Source: Desulfobacterales bacterium
GTDB lineage: Bacteria > Desulfobacterota > Desulfobacteria > Desulfobacterales > UBA11574
DNA length: 31,606 bases
Direction: 5' to 3'
Assembly: GCA_012974475.1 (NCBI GenBank)
Contig: JAAXQD010000014.1
Location: forward strand, 1-31,606
The notes below the pieces were generated by a model, which saw nothing but the letters and a program-made list of their open reading frames with translations, was not told where the DNA came from and ran no database searches. Of the stretch, positions 23,583-31,606 are shown one piece after another (the stretch's first letter is position 1; the number at the start of each line of letters is the position of its first letter). The position numbers and the translations under genes are program-made.

Positions 23583-24068
23583 ATGCTTAAAAAAAACAGG
23601 AAGGCAACGGCCGAGCCCCCGGCACCCCCTAAACCGGTGCCTGTTGACCAAAAGACGATTATCGGAGATCAGATTTCCATTGAAGGCGCCATCCGCGGCA
23701 AGGAGGATTTGCTCATCGAAGGTTCGGTGAAGGGGAGCATCGAGGTAAAAGCCCATCGCTTGACGGTGGGCGTCAAGGGGCAGGTGGAAGCTGAAATTCT
23801 TGCTGCCAACGTTACCGTAAGCGGGAAGCTGGCGGGTAACATTAACGCAACAGGCAAAGTAGAGATAACCAAAGAGGCTGATTTTAGCGGTGAGATCAAG
23901 GCGAGGTCCATCTCGGTGGAGGACGGAGCCTATCTGAAGGCCGTCATCGAGATGGATCGTGAACCGTTGAACCGAGTTTCCCCTTCGGGAAAACCGGTAG
24001 AAAAAACGTTCTCCGAACCGATCAAAGAATCGCTGATCCTGGCCGATAAAGGCAGCAAAGGAAATTGA
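23583..24068 (+). CDS. Bactofilin family protein
   Basis: 161-residue cytoskeletal protein that forms nucleotide-independent filaments and often scaffolds wall synthases or hydrolases at the membrane. A proline-rich N-terminal tail (about residues 8-24) precedes the beta-helix core (about 25-125), with the repeating pattern of small and hydrophobic residues: GDQISIEGAIRGKEDLLIEG, then GSVKGSIEVKAHRLTVGVKG and so on. A short tail follows. AGGGGAG lies just upstream of the ATG. It stands in a row with a class A PBP and TPR lipoprotein, the kind of company bactofilins keep, and is followed three bases later by the methyltransferase-like gene. Confidence 0.92.
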   Translation: MLKKNRKATAEPPAPPKPVPVDQKTIIGDQISIEGAIRGKEDLLIEGSVKGSIEVKAHRLTVGVKGQVEAEILAANVTVSGKLAGNINATGKVEITKEADFSGEIKARSISVEDGAYLKAVIEMDREPLNRVSPSGKPVEKTFSEPIKESLILADKGSKGN

Positions 24069-24071
24069 TCG

Positions 24072-24680
24072 TTGACCGCTTTCACTGCAGATCGAAAGAA
24101 CACGGATCTGAAGCATGACCCCGGGGCGGTGGGTTACAGCAGCAATGCTCTGGAACTTTTTATGGAACATTTCCAGCAGCGGCCCGAGAGGAAATTGCTG
24201 GATGTGGGGCCGGTGTGCCAGGAGAATATCAGGTTTTTCGCAAGCCGGGTAAAAAAACTGTATGTGTGTGATATGTTCATCCGGCTTGACCGGTGCATTC
24301 GCAAGGGCAGCCCGGTGGACCAAATCTGGGAGAAACTCGACTACCCTCCCCAAAGTTTCGATGGAATTTTGCTGTGGGAGCTGGCCGACCGTTTGGACGA
24401 CGCGGATGTCAAGCGTCTGGTGACGCTGTGCCATAGCCTGTTAAGGCCCGGGGGGATGGTCATGGCCGTGGTTTTGGGCGATCAGCCGGGATCATCTGGG
24501 GCGAACGCCTTTGTTGTCGGGCAAAATTTTCGGGTTTACCTGCGGCCTCAACCCCATCTTCACCTGCCTTTGCGCAGTCGTCAAAACCGGGACGTGTTGT
24601 CCATGATGGCGCCTTTTATCCCGGCCAAGTCGTTTATTTGCCGGCCGGGTTTTATGGAATTTCTTTTCAGGAGAGAATAG
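24072..24680 (+). CDS. SAM-dependent methyltransferase-like protein
   Basis: About 202 residues with a class I methyltransferase-like Rossmann pattern: KLLDVGPVCQENIRFFASR near 41-59 (motif I, but with a proline where the second glycine is usual), VCDMF near 65-69 (an acidic residue after strand 2), FDGILLWELADRL near 95-107 and LLRPGGMVMAVV near 123-134 (motif typical of the family). The degenerate glycine loop leaves open whether it still binds SAM. The start is TTG at 24072, only three bases after the bactofilin stop and probably coupled; no better ATG is in frame near it. Substrate unknown. It ends 15 bp from the convergent cyclase gene. Confidence 0.65.
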   Translation: MTAFTADRKNTDLKHDPGAVGYSSNALELFMEHFQQRPERKLLDVGPVCQENIRFFASRVKKLYVCDMFIRLDRCIRKGSPVDQIWEKLDYPPQSFDGILLWELADRLDDADVKRLVTLCHSLLRPGGMVMAVVLGDQPGSSGANAFVVGQNFRVYLRPQPHLHLPLRSRQNRDVLSMMAPFIPAKSFICRPGFMEFLFRRE

Positions 24681-24695
24681 CTCGTTCCGAACCAT

Positions 24696-26126
24696 TTACT
24701 CGATTCTGGGTTTTATAACATACGCTATTCTTATTTTGTCTTTGGATCCGGGTGCGATTTTCAAGGCGGCGGGGGTGAGGGCGAGATTCGCAAACATTGT
24801 ACCTGACGTCTTCATGCTCTCCAGGTGAACCTTCTCCGTGTATATGGTCGAGAGGTTTTCCAGGATTCGTTTTCCGCCGATGACCTCAATTTTTTCCGGG
24901 TCAAAAAATATTTCTGAAAGGACCAGACCTTTTGGTAACTCCCCAACCCAGTCGATCTGAACCGGAATTTCCCTTTTGATGGTCTCATCGAGGGTGACTT
25001 CTATAACGGACGGGACGACCTTTCTTAAAAAAATTCCAGGCGGCAGGGCAATGTTTTCCTGTGTAATGGAAAAAATATTTTGGCCGACCACCGCATTCCC
25101 AAGGTCCAGTTTTACCTGCACTTGATCAGGCTGAATCGATTTGATCAAGGCGCCGGAACCGGCCAGATCAAGACGGACGGTATGGACAGATGCATTTACA
25201 ATTTCGAACCTGGGATCGCGTTTGGTGTATTCCGCCGGAATCTCAAGGGTGATCAGGGAGTCCAAACCTTTTGAAAAACTGAACCACATACCGGTGATAA
25301 AAAAAACGGATACGATGGCCGCAATGCTTATTTTGAAATTTTCTTTTTGCTGATAACCGTTCTCTTCCTCGTACACCCCCATGTGTTCCTGTAATATTTT
25401 AATAAGGTCCGTATCACCGTGAATCTCTTCGATATTGGAATCTTTGGCCACGAGCACTTTCCCGGTTTCTTCGGACACGATAACGATCAGGGCATCGGTC
25501 GTTTCCGCCAATCCGAATGCAGCTCGGTGACGGGTTCCGTAATGTGACGGCAGATCACTCCTGTACGACAAGGGAAGTATTACCCCGACCTCGGCAATTC
25601 GATCTCCTTCGATTATGGCGGCTCCGTCATGGACAGGATTGTCCCCCCAGAAGATACTGGTGAGCATCTCTTTGGACACCAGGCCTCGCAGGGGAATTCC
25701 ACTGTGAACCATATCCTTCAAATCTTCCTTTGCCGGCAGAACGATCAAGGCGCCGGTGTGCCGCTTGGACAGCGCATTTACGCTGTCGACAATGATTTGT
25801 ATGGTCGTCGGGACAATTTTTTGGGGAAACCCCCAGAGGATGGCCTTTAAATTTTTTGCCTGAAGAACACTCCGTATTTCATTCCGGAACACAATGATGA
25901 TGATAAGGGCGGCAACCGCGGTAATTCCCTGCAAGACCCAGCTGGTTAAGATGAGTCCGAAAAATACAGCGATCCGCTGAAAGATCCAGAGGAGTGCAAG
26001 CCCTGTAAGAACCCTAAAAACGTACGTTTCCTTAAATAGAACATATAACCGAAACAGAATGTAGCTGTTCAACAGGATATCGATGATATCCTGCCAGCGG
26101 ATGCTCGCAAAAAATGACATAAACAT
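24696..26126 (-). CDS. Diadenylate cyclase CdaA fused to YbbR (CdaR-like) repeats
   Basis: 476 residues. Three N-terminal transmembrane segments lie within residues 12-82, followed by a DisA_N cyclase domain at about 100-225 with the catalytic DGA (167-169) and RHR (199-201) motifs, which makes c-di-AMP from two ATP. A fourth hydrophobic helix at 264-284 is followed by YbbR-type beta repeats to the end (about 290-476), which would then be periplasmic. In Firmicutes, CdaA and its YbbR-domain regulator CdaR are separate neighbouring proteins; here they are one chain. glmM, the usual third partner, is not in the window. The DUF2914 gene lies 12 bp upstream on the same strand, likely the same transcript. 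Motifs look intact, so the protein should be active. Confidence 0.87.
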   Translation of the reverse strand: MFMSFFASIRWQDIIDILLNSYILFRLYVLFKETYVFRVLTGLALLWIFQRIAVFFGLILTSWVLQGITAVAALIIIIVFRNEIRSVLQAKNLKAILWGFPQKIVPTTIQIIVDSVNALSKRHTGALIVLPAKEDLKDMVHSGIPLRGLVSKEMLTSIFWGDNPVHDGAAIIEGDRIAEVGVILPLSYRSDLPSHYGTRHRAAFGLAETTDALIVIVSEETGKVLVAKDSNIEEIHGDTDLIKILQEHMGVYEEENGYQQKENFKISIAAIVSVFFITGMWFSFSKGLDSLITLEIPAEYTKRDPRFEIVNASVHTVRLDLAGSGALIKSIQPDQVQVKLDLGNAVVGQNIFSITQENIALPPGIFLRKVVPSVIEVTLDETIKREIPVQIDWVGELPKGLVLSEIFFDPEKIEVIGGKRILENLSTIYTEKVHLESMKTSGTMFANLALTPAALKIAPGSKDKIRIAYVIKPRIE

Positions 26127-26138
26127 ATTCCAAGTCGA

Positions 26139-26582
26139 TCAGTCGGTGATACTGAATCTCAAGATATGGAGAAGATTGCCTTTCCGGTCGGAAATTTCAA
26201 CTCGCCATGGCCCTTTGTCGGTTTCTCGAAGCTGAATACTGCTGTAGGTCGCCCAGCGAGGTGGCTGAACGGTCAGTCTTTTATTTGTGCTGGGGTTATC
26301 CTTGTGAAACCATTTATGATAAACGAACGTTTTTTCAGGGACCGGATCGAACACTGAAAAACAGGAGACCTTTCCAATCTTGATGGAAAAAACAACGGCC
26401 GGGTTTATGGGATCCTTATCTGTTACTTCTTCACACATTACGGCGTGATCCAGAATCGGGCTATTTTGAACGGTGTCGGCCACAGAATTTTGATGGTTTT
26501 GTGAAAACGTCCGGTGGACGAAGAAAAGATTGGCACAAAGCAGAACAAAAAGGAATATATAGAATCTGTATCTTCTGACCAT
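26139..26582 (-). CDS. DUF2914 domain protein, membrane-anchored
   Basis: 147 residues. An N-terminal hydrophobic segment (RFYIFLFVLLCANLFFVH, about 5-22) acts as signal or anchor. The rest matches the DUF2914 pattern: MCEEV near 49, VSCFSVF near 73, YHKWFHKD near 88, RWATYSSIQL near 108 and GPWRVEISDRKGNLL near 123-137. Function of the family is unknown; such domains often sit in periplasmic proteins of deltaproteobacteria. It precedes the CdaA-YbbR gene by 12 bp on the same strand, so it is likely the first gene of that unit. No Shine-Dalgarno stands out clearly upstream (AGGTCAGGTC). Confidence 0.75.
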   Translation of the reverse strand: MVRRYRFYIFLFVLLCANLFFVHRTFSQNHQNSVADTVQNSPILDHAVMCEEVTDKDPINPAVVFSIKIGKVSCFSVFDPVPEKTFVYHKWFHKDNPSTNKRLTVQPPRWATYSSIQLRETDKGPWRVEISDRKGNLLHILRFSITD

Positions 26583-26840
26583 TTGACCTGACCTCCGAGC
26601 GCTGTGTAAAAGACTTTTCTCGAGTTTATTAAATCATATCTAAATTATATCTTTTATCAAGAAAAAACCTTCGGCTTCAAACCGATCAATTAGGATTTCA
26701 TTTGGTTTGGCATGGATGACGGAAAAATTTTGGCATTATTTCCCATTGCATTGAAAAATCTTTAAATTCATGAGATAGATAAAGCATCGGTTCCCAAACC
26801 GATGGACGCATTTTTTTTACTGATCGAAGGAGAAGATGTT

Positions 26841-27578
26841 ATGTCTTTTTTTAAAAACAAGAAATTTCAAGCCTCTGCAGCCGTCATATCCGCAATCGTT
26901 TTGATTTTGGCGGTTGTTCTGGTTAAGTATTGCAGCCGAAGAGCCATTTATCAACCGCCTTCTGAAGCCGGAGAACCGGAAGGGATTACGTTTTTCGATC
27001 TGGGTGAAAACTCCGAATTTTCCAGTGACGTTAGAGGGAAGCTAAAAGACAGACTCGGCGCCGACGCCATTGAACGTTGGAATACGTTGGATTTAAGTAT
27101 AAACTACCATGGGTTTTTGCGGAAATTTTTCCCGGAATTACATGAAATAAACAAAAAGTTGAATTCTCCCCTTGGTGAACGCGTGGAACATAATACCATA
27201 AAATTGGCGTATCGTTATGCTCGAAAGAGGAATGTTCCGTTCAATTACGTTGAGTTGGTTTTTTCAAACTACACCAAAAAACCGCTGTATTTTTATATAA
27301 AATCCAAACAAGAAGGATCCAATATCATCGATGTGGTGACAAAAAAATACGGAAAAGCAAAAACCGTTCACTGGGTGGGTGAAAAGGGTACGTCATTATA
27401 CTGGGAGAATAGCCGATCAATTTTAATTATATCGATCCATGACGACCGGTATGGCAACCTTGAATATCATACCATGATCTATTACGTTCCCAATCTGGAA
27501 GAATTGTTATCCAGAGAGCTGCAGCAAAGGGAGCACACAGAAGAAGAGATAAAGAAAACCGGTAAAACGGCCTTCTGA
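26841..27578 (+). CDS. Unrecognised membrane-anchored protein
   Basis: I do not recognise this family. 245 residues. A short basic start and a transmembrane helix at about 12-30 (ASAAVISAIVLILAVVLVKY), then a soluble domain of about 200 residues rich in charged and aromatic residues, ending with a charged helical tail (NLEELLSRELQQREHTEEE). The frame is open from 26802, but the ATG at 26841 is chosen because GAAGGAG lies just upstream and the following segment starts cleanly. It may be co-transcribed with the AsmA-family gene 45 bp downstream, which would place it in envelope lipid or membrane-protein work. This is weak inference. Confidence 0.7.
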   Translation: MSFFKNKKFQASAAVISAIVLILAVVLVKYCSRRAIYQPPSEAGEPEGITFFDLGENSEFSSDVRGKLKDRLGADAIERWNTLDLSINYHGFLRKFFPELHEINKKLNSPLGERVEHNTIKLAYRYARKRNVPFNYVELVFSNYTKKPLYFYIKSKQEGSNIIDVVTKKYGKAKTVHWVGEKGTSLYWENSRSILIISIHDDRYGNLEYHTMIYYVPNLEELLSRELQQREHTEEEIKKTGKTAF

Positions 27579-27623
27579 TTTGGTCGTAGCCATAAAAAAA
27601 CAGGCTCTGAAATTAGGGGGTGG

Positions 27624-29636
27624 ATGATGAATCGAACCATAAAATGGGTGTTAATTATCGGTGGCGGCTTGATAGTTGTCTTTGTCGCAGCCTTGGTCCT
27701 TATTCCGAGATTTATCGATGTCAAACGATACAAACCTCAGATTGAAGCGGAGGTATCCAAAGCCACGGGACGTACCTTCACCCTGGGTGATGACCTTCGT
27801 CTTTCTCTGTTTCCCTGGGTCGGCGTATCGTTTTCCGACCTTCATCTGGGGAGTCTACCCGGGTTTGAAGAGAAAGACTTTGTGGTTGTGAACTCTTTTG
27901 ATGTAAGGGTCAAGCTGTTTCCGCTTCTGTTTAAGGACATTCAGGTCAAGCGTTTTATTTTAAACGGTGCACGTGTGGTTTTGGAAACGCGTAAAGACGG
28001 CCGGGTCAACTGGGAATTGAAAGCAAAATCCGAGCCCGGTGTTTCTCAAAAAACGCCTCAGGCGGTCGAAGAATCCCCCGGGGACGTGACCGGAACCGGC
28101 CTTGTTCTCAAAGGGCTTACCGTGGGGGAATTGGCCGTTACAGACGGATCCGTTGTCTGGCTGGATCATGGTAAAAAAACACGCAAGGAGATCTCTGATA
28201 TAAGCCTTCGGCTTCAAGATGTCTCCATGGATCGTCCGGTTCGGCTGACCTTCTCCGCCCGTCTCGACAAACAGCCTTTTTCCATTCAGGGGAGCGTGGG
28301 GCCTACCGGGAAAGTCCTGGGGAAAGGAACCATTCCGCTGGATCTTACGGCCAGCATTCTGGGACAAATGGATGTGGGACTCAAGGGCAATGTCGTGGAT
28401 CCGGCGGTTCGCCCAAAATTTGACATCGACGTTCAGGTATCTCCGTTTTCGCCTCGAAAACTTCTGGATGCCATGGGAAAATCCTTTCCTGTGGCGACAT
28501 CCGATCCCAGGGCCCTGAGTCTCATGGCCCTCAAAGCCGGGATCAAGGGAGATGCCGAAAAGGTTTCGGTTTCAAAGGGCGTCATGGATCTGGACGGTTC
28601 GAAACTGAAAATTTCCATGGAGGCCGGCAACTTTTCAAAGCCCTCGGTGAGCTTTAAGTGTGACCTGGACCAGATCGATTTGGATCGATACCTGCCGCCA
28701 CCCAGCCCGGAAAAAAGGGTGGAGAAACAGCCGAAGACCGCCGCTGCCCAGGTGAAAAAAAAGACCGACTACTCATCGCTGCGCAGACTTTCCGTAGACG
28801 GTACGGCGAAAATCGGAAGCCTCAAGATCAAGGGTGCTAAAATTGAAAATGTTCATCTCAAGATCATGGGGAAACATGGGGTTTTCAATCTGCGTCCCAT
28901 GACCATGGCGCTGTATCAGGGCGATCTGTCGGGCTATGGGCGTTTCAGTGTGCAAACAGATGTGCCGCGGACAAATGTCCAAGTGACATTAAACAGCGTG
29001 CAGGCGGGTCCGCTTTTTACGGATGTTTTAAAAAAGGATTTTCTCGAAGGGAACCTGAAGGCAAACATCGATCTCACCATGACGGGGGATGATGCGAAAC
29101 AGATCAAAAAGACCTTGAACGGGAACGGCAACCTCCTGTTTAAAGACGGCGCCATAAAAGGCATCGATATAGCGGGGATGGTAAACAACGTCCAAGCCGC
29201 CTTTGGCCTGGCCGAGAAGGCCGGAGGGACGCAGCGAACCGACTTTAGCAAACTGGATGTGCCGTTTACCGTCAAACAGGGGCTTGTCAATACCACCAAT
29301 ACGACCCTCATATCACCGCTCATTCGATTGACCGCTTCAGGAACGGCGGATCTTGTCAGCGAGAACCTTGATTTTAGGGTAGAACCCAAGTTCGTCGGCA
29401 CCCTCAAGGGGCAGGAGGACTCCCAGGAGCGTTCCGGACTGATGGTTCCGGTGCTGGTCACCGGCACGTTTTCTTCCCCGAAATTTCGTCCGGATTTTGA
29501 AAGGATCCTCAAACAGAAAATAGAAAAAAGCCTTCCGGATTTGCAAAAACAATTGCTGTCGGGGGATGGTCAAAAGGGTGAGCCCCAAGACATCGGTGAA
29601 CAGATCAAGGGACTTCTCAAGGGGTTTGGGAATTAA
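27624..29636 (+). CDS. AsmA family protein
   Basis: 670 residues. An N-terminal transmembrane helix (about 6-28) is followed by the AsmA N-terminal signature: IDVKRYKPQIEAEVSKATGRTF, DLRLSLFPWVGVSFSDLHLG, then RFILNGARVVLETRKDGRVNW. A long beta-rich middle follows and a C-terminal AsmA_2 region with DVLKKDFLEGNLKANIDLTM, LNGNGNLLFKDGAIKGIDIA and the end segment VPVLVTGTFSSPKFRPDFER. AsmA-like proteins are thought to be periplasm-spanning bridges moving lipids between membranes. Length is typical for the short members. Start ATG at 27624, with AGGGGGTGG before it; a second ATG follows directly. Probably paired with the upstream unknown gene. The hairpin repeat at 29663 likely ends the transcript. 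Confidence 0.9.
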   Translation: MMNRTIKWVLIIGGGLIVVFVAALVLIPRFIDVKRYKPQIEAEVSKATGRTFTLGDDLRLSLFPWVGVSFSDLHLGSLPGFEEKDFVVVNSFDVRVKLFPLLFKDIQVKRFILNGARVVLETRKDGRVNWELKAKSEPGVSQKTPQAVEESPGDVTGTGLVLKGLTVGELAVTDGSVVWLDHGKKTRKEISDISLRLQDVSMDRPVRLTFSARLDKQPFSIQGSVGPTGKVLGKGTIPLDLTASILGQMDVGLKGNVVDPAVRPKFDIDVQVSPFSPRKLLDAMGKSFPVATSDPRALSLMALKAGIKGDAEKVSVSKGVMDLDGSKLKISMEAGNFSKPSVSFKCDLDQIDLDRYLPPPSPEKRVEKQPKTAAAQVKKKTDYSSLRRLSVDGTAKIGSLKIKGAKIENVHLKIMGKHGVFNLRPMTMALYQGDLSGYGRFSVQTDVPRTNVQVTLNSVQAGPLFTDVLKKDFLEGNLKANIDLTMTGDDAKQIKKTLNGNGNLLFKDGAIKGIDIAGMVNNVQAAFGLAEKAGGTQRTDFSKLDVPFTVKQGLVNTTNTTLISPLIRLTASGTADLVSENLDFRVEPKFVGTLKGQEDSQERSGLMVPVLVTGTFSSPKFRPDFERILKQKIEKSLPDLQKQLLSGDGQKGEPQDIGEQIKGLLKGFGN

Positions 29637-29662
29637 TGGAGACTCCATTTCCAGGGATATAT

Positions 29663-29704
29663 ATTGGGTTGTTAAAAACCGGGTCCTCTGGGCCCTGATT
29701 CTTT
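29663..29704 (+). terminator. Small hairpin repeat, copy C (likely bidirectional terminator)
   Basis: The core GGGTTGTTAAAAACC leads into the hairpin CCGGGTCC-TCT-GGGCCCTG at 29679-29697, then ATTCTTTT on the plus strand; on the minus strand the hairpin is followed by TTTTTAAC. It fills the space between the convergent AsmA and EamA genes, whose stops lie at 29636 and 29704, so it fits a terminator for both. Confidence 0.6.
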
Positions 29705-30555
29705 TAACTCGAGCGTCGCCTCATTGTCGCCAGGGCAATGGTGCCGAGTATGATACCGCCCCCTAAAAGGGTTCTTGTATCCGGAATTTCTCCAAGCAAA
29801 AAGAAGGCGAAAATGATTCCGTAAACCGGCTCCAGGCATGCGGTAATGCTGGCCAGCTGGGTCTTGATATGAACGAGACTCTTGATGAACAACACATGGG
29901 CCACGGCTGTACAAAAGATGCCGAGGATCGGCAGCAAGACATAATCCGCCGGCCGGAGCACCCAATCTTCAAGAAACAGAAAGGGAAGCAATATCAGGGT
30001 TGCCATTCCGTTCTGGCAGCATACCATCAACATCGGAGGATAGGTGCGCACGTATTTTCGATTTAATATGGATAGAACGGCAAATGTGAACCCCGATAGG
30101 GTTCCCCAAAATACGCCAAGGGTGATATGATTTTGAAAATCGAATGACGGAATAACCAGGAGCAACCCGAAAACAACGGAACCTGCCGTCAAAATATCGA
30201 AGAGGCGAATTTTTTCTTTGAAGAAAACCGGTTCCATAAACGTGACGAATATGGGGAATGTAGAGAATGTGAGCAGACCCACGGCAACTGTGGAAATCTG
30301 AATCGAGTGAAAGAACGTGATCCAATGCACGGCCAATATCACCCCGAGCAAAATAAGAACGAAAAAATCCCGGCTCGACTTTACACGAAATGGTATTTTG
30401 AAGACGGCGAGTATTATGCCCAGCGTAAGGGTGGCAAAAAAGGTCCTTCCAAATACAATGACCAGCGGCGGCAGGGTTAAAAACTTTCCGAACAGACCGG
30501 AGAGCCCAAAAAGGATTACAGCGATATGTATTTCGAGCAAGCCATGTCTTTTCAT
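29704..30555 (-). CDS. EamA/DMT-superfamily transporter
   Basis: 283-residue inner-membrane protein with about ten transmembrane helices arranged as two EamA repeats. The first spans about residues 5-135 (starting HIAVILFGLSGLFGKFLTLP), the second about 147-278 (GVFWGTLSGFTFAVLSILNR onwards). The second repeat ends with the typical CLEPVYGIIFAFFLLGEIPD and LLGGGIILGTIAL. Members export or import small metabolites, often amino acids; the substrate cannot be read from sequence. The start ATG at 30555 gives the usual short cytoplasmic N-terminus; an upstream frame contains more codons in another frame only. It is convergent with the AsmA gene and divergent from the cation transporter gene. Confidence 0.88.
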   Translation of the reverse strand: MKRHGLLEIHIAVILFGLSGLFGKFLTLPPLVIVFGRTFFATLTLGIILAVFKIPFRVKSSRDFFVLILLGVILAVHWITFFHSIQISTVAVGLLTFSTFPIFVTFMEPVFFKEKIRLFDILTAGSVVFGLLLVIPSFDFQNHITLGVFWGTLSGFTFAVLSILNRKYVRTYPPMLMVCCQNGMATLILLPFLFLEDWVLRPADYVLLPILGIFCTAVAHVLFIKSLVHIKTQLASITACLEPVYGIIFAFFLLGEIPDTRTLLGGGIILGTIALATMRRRSS

Positions 30556-30705
30556 GGGATTCCCAACGATTTTCTGAAAAACGGAGGTTGAACGGGGCCC
30601 TGCTATAGATCTTTAAAGGCTGGCACATTTTTGTTAACAATGCTATGGATCCACCAGACAAAAGCGACCTCGCAAATCAGGCTTGGACCTCACGTGTTTT
30701 AAGTT

Positions 30706-31606
30706 ATGCATGAATCCATTACAAAATCGATCCGGGACGGAAGAACAGTGACACTTGTCGGTGTTCTCGTCAATACAATTTTAATTATACTGAAGCTGAT
30801 GACCGGGATATTCGGCAACAGTCAGGCCCTCATCGCAGATGCCGTCCATTCGATTTCCGATCTTTTTACGGATATAGCGGTTCTCATCGGCCTCCAGATT
30901 CGGTATAAACCGCCGGACGAGAAGCATCATTTCGGTCATGCCCGGGTTGAAACCTTGGCAACTTCTTTTGTGGGGATCATCCTCATCGGAACGGCATTGT
31001 ACCTGGGGATCGACGCTGCCTTCAATATCTACAGCCACACCGAATCCCATCCCACGGTGCTGGCGTTGATGGGGGCCGGAGCGTCCGTGGTATTGAAAGA
31101 AATCCTTTATCAGTACACCATTCGCACCGGACGGCGCATCAAAAGCCAGTTGATTGTGGCCAACGCGTGGCATCACCGTTCAGATGCCCTGTCTTCGGTG
31201 GCTGTTTTGGTGGGCGTCGCTGGAACTCAAATACGGCCGTCATGGTATTTCCTCGACGCCTTCGCAGCACTTTTGGTCTCCTTTTTTATCGTAAAAGTCG
31301 GCCTGGAGATTTTAAAAGAGGCGTTGCATGAATTCACCGATACCGCCCCTAGGGGCGAAGTCATCGACCGGATCATGAACTGTGCCCTGACCGTAAACGG
31401 GGTGAACGCCGCCCATGATCTCAAAGTACGTATTTCCGGGGGCCGTTATCAAATGGAAATACACATTGTCGTCGATGGCCGGCTGACCGTAATAGAGGGG
31501 TATAAGGTGGCAAAGGCTGCGGAACACTCCCTGGCCGAAAATGTGCAAAACTTCGACGATATCACAGTCAAGGGGTTCCCGGATATTCGCTTAGCAAATA
31601 AAAACA
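30706..31606 (+). CDS. Cation diffusion facilitator family transporter, 3' cut by window edge
   Basis: Efflux transporter for divalent metals (zinc, iron, manganese or cobalt) driven by proton exchange. The frame runs from ATG 30706 to the window end with no stop, 300 complete codons. The metal-site motifs are ADAVHSISD in transmembrane segment 2 (about residue 45-53) and HHRSDALSS in segment 5 (about 154-162), both in the usual HxxxD form. The cytoplasmic C-terminal domain follows, with GVNAAHDLKVRISGGRYQME and the metal-binding IHIVVDG block. The N-terminal SIRDGRTVTLVGVLVNT is typical. Metal specificity is unclear. The preceding 150 bp divergent region with the EamA gene should hold its promoter. 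Confidence 0.9.
   Translation, partial: MHESITKSIRDGRTVTLVGVLVNTILIILKLMTGIFGNSQALIADAVHSISDLFTDIAVLIGLQIRYKPPDEKHHFGHARVETLATSFVGIILIGTALYLGIDAAFNIYSHTESHPTVLALMGAGASVVLKEILYQYTIRTGRRIKSQLIVANAWHHRSDALSSVAVLVGVAGTQIRPSWYFLDAFAALLVSFFIVKVGLEILKEALHEFTDTAPRGEVIDRIMNCALTVNGVNAAHDLKVRISGGRYQMEIHIVVDGRLTVIEGYKVAKAAEHSLAENVQNFDDITVKGFPDIRLANKN

Noticed and set aside
23487..24434. 315-codon minus-strand frame opposite the bactofilin and methyltransferase-like genes
   Set aside because: Long but antisense to two genes with recognisable folds and good starts; its translation is rich in His, Arg and Gln with no domain, as expected of a shadow frame.

Overview
The window looks like a chromosomal segment of a Desulfobacterota bacterium, probably a sulfate reducer of the Desulfobacterales type. 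Grounds: a DUF39 homocysteine-biosynthesis protein (typical of sulfate reducers and methanogens), recA directly followed by alaS, a plant-type DapB, a PlsB acyltransferase, an SH3-plus-anchor protein and interspersed palindromic repeats between genes. Base composition is moderate and even. There is no rRNA, tRNA, CRISPR array, transposase or prophage gene. This assignment is inference from gene content; no search was run.

Layout. 1-3400: the 3' part of an M23 peptidase gene, a 278-bp palindromic mobile-element-like repeat, the DUF39 gene and thpR. 3365-7985: a repeat-rich gap, recA, alaS, then another repeat-rich gap. 7985-13620 (minus strand): plsB, a fused sugar nucleotidyltransferase/kinase resembling MurU plus AmgK, a second palindromic element (253 bp) and dapB. 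13621-16384: an AT-rich gap, a small membrane protein gene with a good terminator, then on the minus strand RNase HI and a NamZ-family (DUF1343) protein. 16669-20374: a hybrid histidine kinase, an SH3/coiled-coil/anchor protein, an HU/IHF-like protein and a lysine-rich winged-helix protein. 20741-24680: a PBP1b-type penicillin-binding protein, a TPR lipoprotein, a bactofilin and a methyltransferase-like protein. 24696-26582 (minus): a CdaA diadenylate cyclase fused to YbbR repeats, and a DUF2914 protein. 26841-31606: an unrecognised membrane-anchored protein, an AsmA-family protein, an EamA transporter (minus) and the start of a cation diffusion facilitator.

How the genes fit together. Much of the window concerns the cell envelope: PBP1b, bactofilin, M23 peptidase, PlsB, AsmA, and a possible MurNAc salvage route made of the NamZ-family protein and the MurU/AmgK-like fusion. 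c-di-AMP synthesis (CdaA-YbbR), often tied to wall homeostasis, is nearby.

The strongest unexplained signal is the pair of long palindromic elements at 1048-1325 and 8863-9115. Each is bounded by an 8-bp direct repeat (perfect in one, 7 of 8 in the other). They share conserved blocks, but their middle stem arms differ completely in sequence while still pairing, a compensatory pattern that points to selection or conversion for structure. Each sits 46-47 bp upstream of a gene that draws on aspartate semialdehyde. A second small repeat family, based on a terminator-like hairpin, occurs at the 3' ends of several genes.
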